DNA of 64,000 nt from Alphaproteobacteria bacterium. Its GTDB lineage: Bacteria; Pseudomonadota; Alphaproteobacteria; Micropepsales; Micropepsaceae. Numbering within the stretch: the first letter of the stretch is position 1; each line of letters begins with the position of its first letter. A model generated the notes under the pieces. That model was not told the origin of the DNA and did not search any database. It saw only the letters and a program-made list of their open reading frames with translations. Shown in pieces: positions 60,858 to 64,000 of this stretch. Location: positions 1 to 64,000 of the forward strand of contig JAGWNK010000001.1 in assembly GCA_028871345.1 (NCBI GenBank), written 5' to 3'. The position numbers and the translations under genes are program-made.

Positions 60858-62227
60858 AGCCTTGCCGGAACTTTCATCGGAAAACGCTCGACGTGGGCGC
60901 GCGGTAGGATCACCGCCGTCCCTGAAGTCAGATCAATCTCCAGAATCCGCCCATTACGCAGGGTGACAATGTCGTACAGCTTCCGTGACGGGCTACCGCA
61001 CCGGCCGACGATGAACGGGTCGTAGCCGAGGATAGCGGCCGAGGGCGGAAGCCGTTGCCGTATCCTGCAGTAGGCTCGTATCCATCTCTGCGGCAGCGAC
61101 GGGTCGGGCATCGATCCGAGCCGCGCGAGGATCGTTTCGCACAACAGAATCGGACGGGTGGAGTCCCGCATACTTGCATAGAGATAATTGGCGTATGGGC
61201 TGTCGATCGCGTGGTTGATGGCAGCGTCAACCAGAGCCTCGCAACGGGCCTTGAGCGACGACGACAGTATCAGCTCTGCCTCGGCTTCTAGGACAAGCCT
61301 TATGAGATCGAAGGCGTTCACCACGTGGTACTCGAAACCTCGACCGCGCAAGCTGATGTCGCGCTCCAGATATCCGTCCGGATGGACGAAACCCGGCGCC
61401 GCGGAGCGGATGTGCTGACGCACCGGGAAATAGCCGTCGCGAATGCCCCGACGCAGAAGGCGCGCCCCCAGACTCCACTGGGGGCGATGGCCGTAGGTAT
61501 GAAACAGCCGTTTTCGCACCTCCACGTCGACTCGGGAAAATCTCCGCCATAAGGGCGACTCATTGTGGGACAGGACAAGTTCCAGGGCGGCAAGTCCCTC
61601 CTCCACTCGCAGGATCAGCGAGTACTTGATCTCGGTCGACAACGGTATCCGTCGGAGCACGTGTATGACGGTAGAGAGCGTGTCGAGGTGTGTGTTGAGG
61701 ACAAGGCAATTGGCTTCGCTCGAGCCCCACGCTCTATTTGGAAGCCGTTTGTGCGGATGCGGCAACTCGATCTTTGGCATTTCCAGGGAATCGTGCAGGT
61801 ACCAACGTCCCCGCTCCAACGGCTCGGAGTAGGCGAGCAGGCGTTCGACGGCACGCAAAATGACGCCGGCATCGCGAAGTAACCCGTCGCCATGGGCCTC
61901 GACCATGAGACGGATGCCTGCAGCGATGAATCGCATATGAATCTCGTGCGGGGATCCCGTCCACGCGCCGTGGCTCCACGCCGGTGCAGTCATGCGCCGC
62001 ACGACAGATTGAGCGAGCACCTCTTTCTCGGCTGCAAAATCAACACCGTACGCGATCTCAAGCGCCTTCAGCGCCATATACACGCTGTAGGCGTCCATCT
62101 CCATCGGGGTGCCGTTGCGAGGATCCACGGGGACGCCGTCCTTCACCATCGCCCGCAGACCATCGGGAATCCGCCGTCGCTCGAACGAACCGATCACAGA
62201 TACTTCACAGTTGGGTGGCAGCTCCAT
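60854..62227 (-). CDS. unrecognised 457-residue protein in the exopolysaccharide operon
   Basis: No family recognised. Soluble, no signal peptide or membrane helices. Mostly helical from about residue 45 to 350 with repeated hairpin-like pairs (YSVYMALKALEIAYGVDF, GSSEANCLVLNTHLDTLSTV), suggesting an alpha/alpha toroid as in C5-epimerases, lyases or GH-type catalytic domains. HLDTL and NCLVLN are conserved-looking. The C-terminal ~100 residues are more beta-like (IVGRCGSPSRKLYDIVTLRN, DLTSGTAVILP). Translationally coupled to the flippase and 6 bases after the methyltransferase, so it probably acts on the polymer or its lipid-linked unit. Confidence 0.75.
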   Translation of the reverse strand: MELPPNCEVSVIGSFERRRIPDGLRAMVKDGVPVDPRNGTPMEMDAYSVYMALKALEIAYGVDFAAEKEVLAQSVVRRMTAPAWSHGAWTGSPHEIHMRFIAAGIRLMVEAHGDGLLRDAGVILRAVERLLAYSEPLERGRWYLHDSLEMPKIELPHPHKRLPNRAWGSSEANCLVLNTHLDTLSTVIHVLRRIPLSTEIKYSLILRVEEGLAALELVLSHNESPLWRRFSRVDVEVRKRLFHTYGHRPQWSLGARLLRRGIRDGYFPVRQHIRSAAPGFVHPDGYLERDISLRGRGFEYHVVNAFDLIRLVLEAEAELILSSSLKARCEALVDAAINHAIDSPYANYLYASMRDSTRPILLCETILARLGSMPDPSLPQRWIRAYCRIRQRLPPSAAILGYDPFIVGRCGSPSRKLYDIVTLRNGRILEIDLTSGTAVILPRAHVERFPMKVPARL

Positions 62228-62233
62228 TTCGCC

Positions 62234-62929
62234 CTATCGAGAATAGAAGAAGAAATCCGACCAGGACGTCTGGTCCGGACAGGCCGCATCGGGCGGATAA
62301 GCGTTGGGAATGTGCCGCATCAAGTGCCATGCGGAGGCGTGATCCGCCATCCATTTCGTGATGTGGCGATGGCGTACATGCCGAGCAGGGCCCGGACCAT
62401 CGAAGTCGCTTGAATATATGCAGATGCCTCTCTCGGCGGCGCCGATCAGACGTGCCATGTACTCACAGAAAGTGCTGTCTTCTATCAAGTGGTACACGAC
62501 GTCGAGTGAAAGAACGAGTTCGGCCAATTCCGCGTTCTGATCGTATTCTGTCACGTGCATGAAACGCTTAGCGGGGTCGGTACCGAACCTATTACGACAG
62601 AGCCTCAGTGCCTCATGAGAGACATCTATTCCGAGGTAACGCGGGTATTTCGCCAGTGCGAGTTGGGCGCCATCGCCGCAGCCGAATTCAAGGACGGTCT
62701 GGACATGATGTTCGCCTACGAAGTCGTTTATGACGTCGGCCTTGAAGCGCGATAAGCGTCCATAGGAACCGGCGCCAGAATTGCCACCGCCTTTGTAACG
62801 GTCCTCCCAGTATTGAGGTGAATTGCGGAAAGCCGCCGGTTCTGGCGAGCCGAAGAGCCGACGCAACACGCTCTTGCCCACACCGATAAGAGGACCCGAA
62901 ATTGTCTTGTCTGCGCGTTCATTGAACAT
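62234..62929 (-). CDS. class I SAM-dependent methyltransferase
   Basis: 231 residues from ATG 62929. SAM motif I is TVLEFGCGDGAQLALAKYP, motif II YLGIDVSHEALRLC, motif post-I LVLSLDVVYHLIED. N-terminal PQYWEDRYKGGGNSGAGSYG is common in small sugar/lipid methyltransferases of surface-polysaccharide loci. Likely methylates a sugar of the exopolysaccharide. The start overlaps the glycosyltransferase stop by 11 bases. Confidence 0.88.
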   Translation of the reverse strand: MFNERADKTISGPLIGVGKSVLRRLFGSPEPAAFRNSPQYWEDRYKGGGNSGAGSYGRLSRFKADVINDFVGEHHVQTVLEFGCGDGAQLALAKYPRYLGIDVSHEALRLCRNRFGTDPAKRFMHVTEYDQNAELAELVLSLDVVYHLIEDSTFCEYMARLIGAAERGICIYSSDFDGPGPARHVRHRHITKWMADHASAWHLMRHIPNAYPPDAACPDQTSWSDFFFYSR

Positions 62930-64000
62930 GTTGTTTGCTCCTGCTGAACGTGAACGCGTCGGCGCCCGATTTCGTTTTCGCTGGCACTGCCATGCAATCG
63001 TAAAGCCATTCCAGTTCTGACGTGCATCGCGCAAGGTCGAAGCGAGCTCGCACAAAGCGCGGCCCCTCGGCGGCCATTTGTGTCGCCAATTGATCGTTTA
63101 GGAGAATCTCCGCGAGGCCGTTTGCGAGTGTCTCAACGTTGTTCTCCGGAACACGAAATCCCGTCTTGCCGTCCAACAGCCCCTCGTCGCTGCCACCCAG
63201 GGCGGAACTGACGACGGGAACGCCACAGGCTTGTGACTCGAGCAGGACAAGACCGAAGCCTTCTGCATCTCCATTGGACGCTCGAATGCTGGGAAGGCAA
63301 AATACGCGGGCCCGCGCCAGCTCCTCCTTGACCCTATCGTGGTTCTGCGCTCCGAGAAACTGGACACGGCCGCCACAACTTCGAGCCAACAGCTCGAGAT
63401 TCAAACGCAGCGGACCGTCACCGATAATTACGGCCTGGGCGTCCGGTACCTTGTGAAGAACCTTCGGCATTGCCCGCAGCATAAGCTCGCAACCCTTCTT
63501 CTCCACCAGACGACCCACGAAGAGTATGCGACGGGATCGTTGTGTAATCGGCGTGGGACCCGGACGGAACGCATCCGGATCGATCCCGATGTAGTGGACG
63601 CTGATTTTGCCCGATGGAATTCCGAACTCGAGTGCAGCGTGTCTGACCGCTTCAGAGACGGCAACAAAATGCACGTTTGATTGACTCGCCAATCGAAGCA
63701 ACGCGGCAGGGTAGTTGCGCATCGACGGCCCGCTCCGCCCGTCCTCCCACCAACGCCGATCCGTCATGATGTCAAAGCCGTGCAGAGTCACAATCATCGG
63801 AATGCCTAGAGCGCTTGCGATGACTGCCGCTTCTATGGCATCCGGTCCGAAGTGGGCGTGAAGAAGGGAGGGAATGTCCCTCCGCAGGAGCGCGATCCCC
63901 TCCGGGTGCCCAAGGGCATTTCGTAGCTTTACTGCAATGCGATCGCGAACAGCCGTTGGTCGCGGCCCTAGTATACGCACCGCTACGGGTTCCAACGGCA
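62919..64000 (-). CDS. glycosyltransferase family 4 (GT-B), N terminus beyond window
   Basis: At least 360 codons, open through the window edge. The C-terminal GT-B half has RRILFVGRLVEKKGCELMLR, AQAVIIGDGPLRLNLELLAR and the E-x7-E motif in GDAEGFGLVLLESQACGVPV. The N half has LLHAHFGPDAIEAAVIAS and IVTLHGFDIM. Retaining transferase using a nucleotide sugar; adds a residue to the exopolysaccharide repeat unit. The first in-frame TTG at 63995 is not a likely start because sequence similarity continues beyond it. Confidence 0.9.
   Translation of the reverse strand, partial: PLEPVAVRILGPRPTAVRDRIAVKLRNALGHPEGIALLRRDIPSLLHAHFGPDAIEAAVIASALGIPMIVTLHGFDIMTDRRWWEDGRSGPSMRNYPAALLRLASQSNVHFVAVSEAVRHAALEFGIPSGKISVHYIGIDPDAFRPGPTPITQRSRRILFVGRLVEKKGCELMLRAMPKVLHKVPDAQAVIIGDGPLRLNLELLARSCGGRVQFLGAQNHDRVKEELARARVFCLPSIRASNGDAEGFGLVLLESQACGVPVVSSALGGSDEGLLDGKTGFRVPENNVETLANGLAEILLNDQLATQMAAEGPRFVRARFDLARCTSELEWLYDCMAVPAKTKSGADAFTFSRSKQHVQ

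Overview
The window reads as chromosomal DNA of a GC-rich alphaproteobacterium. The evidence is the gene set: UPF0262, DUF2948, hisD and murA in one tight cluster, infA overlapping maf, an RNase G/YacG pair, and a NasT/NasS-controlled nitrate assimilation operon. Genus cannot be fixed from sequence alone. Polysaccharide-active enzymes, a TonB receptor remnant and an exopolysaccharide cluster would suit a soil or plant-associated lineage such as Rhizomicrobium/Micropepsaceae or a relative; that placement is a guess.

Layout. 1-0.8 kb: the 5' end of an IS5-type transposase and a REP-like palindrome. 1.3-8.4 kb: an HpcH/HpaI aldolase, then a DUF969-DUF979-DUF2891 operon divergent from a fused ATP-dependent 5-oxoprolinase (probably pyroglutamate uptake and use). 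8.8-10.4 kb: a soluble, divergent chemoreceptor-like protein. 10.6-18 kb: carbohydrate genes (GH3 glucosidase, mannitol dehydrogenase-family enzyme, LacI regulator with a candidate operator), followed by a scar where a TonB receptor and a DedA-rhodanese gene have both lost their 5' halves at one junction. 18.1-28.4 kb: a nitrate assimilation block on the minus strand in transcription order nasT-nasS, then nirB-nirD-nasA-porin-narK-small membrane protein. It has a sigma54-type promoter and a structured leader in front of nirB. mobA (Mo cofactor) and hcp (hydroxylamine/NO detoxification) follow at 29-31.5 kb.

31.9-43.2 kb is mostly housekeeping: tRNA-Phe, a FadL porin, yacG-rng, a Crp/Fnr regulator with a palindrome before it, a solitary pal, two paralogous small secreted acidic proteins sharing a duplicated promoter, maf-infA, UPF0262-hisD-DUF2948-murA and tRNA-Thr. 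43.2-49.8 kb holds a secreted beta-helix protein divergent from a GH79 glycosidase, a MarR/VOC pair around an 18-bp palindrome, small envelope proteins and a matrixin-like metalloprotease.

50-64 kb is a regulatory and exopolysaccharide region: lipoprotein - OmpR-type response regulator - histidine kinase as an overlapping operon, then an outer-membrane barrel and Wza/GumB-type export protein, a priming sugar transferase with a single-base frameshift, a Wzc-type tyrosine kinase/co-polymerase, a Wzx-type flippase, an unrecognised 457-residue protein, a methyltransferase and a glycosyltransferase that runs off the window. No CRISPR array, prophage or obvious defence island is visible. The least explained elements are the twin CDSDGD-type secreted proteins with their shared promoter, the 51-residue membrane protein after narK, and the unknown protein in the exopolysaccharide operon.
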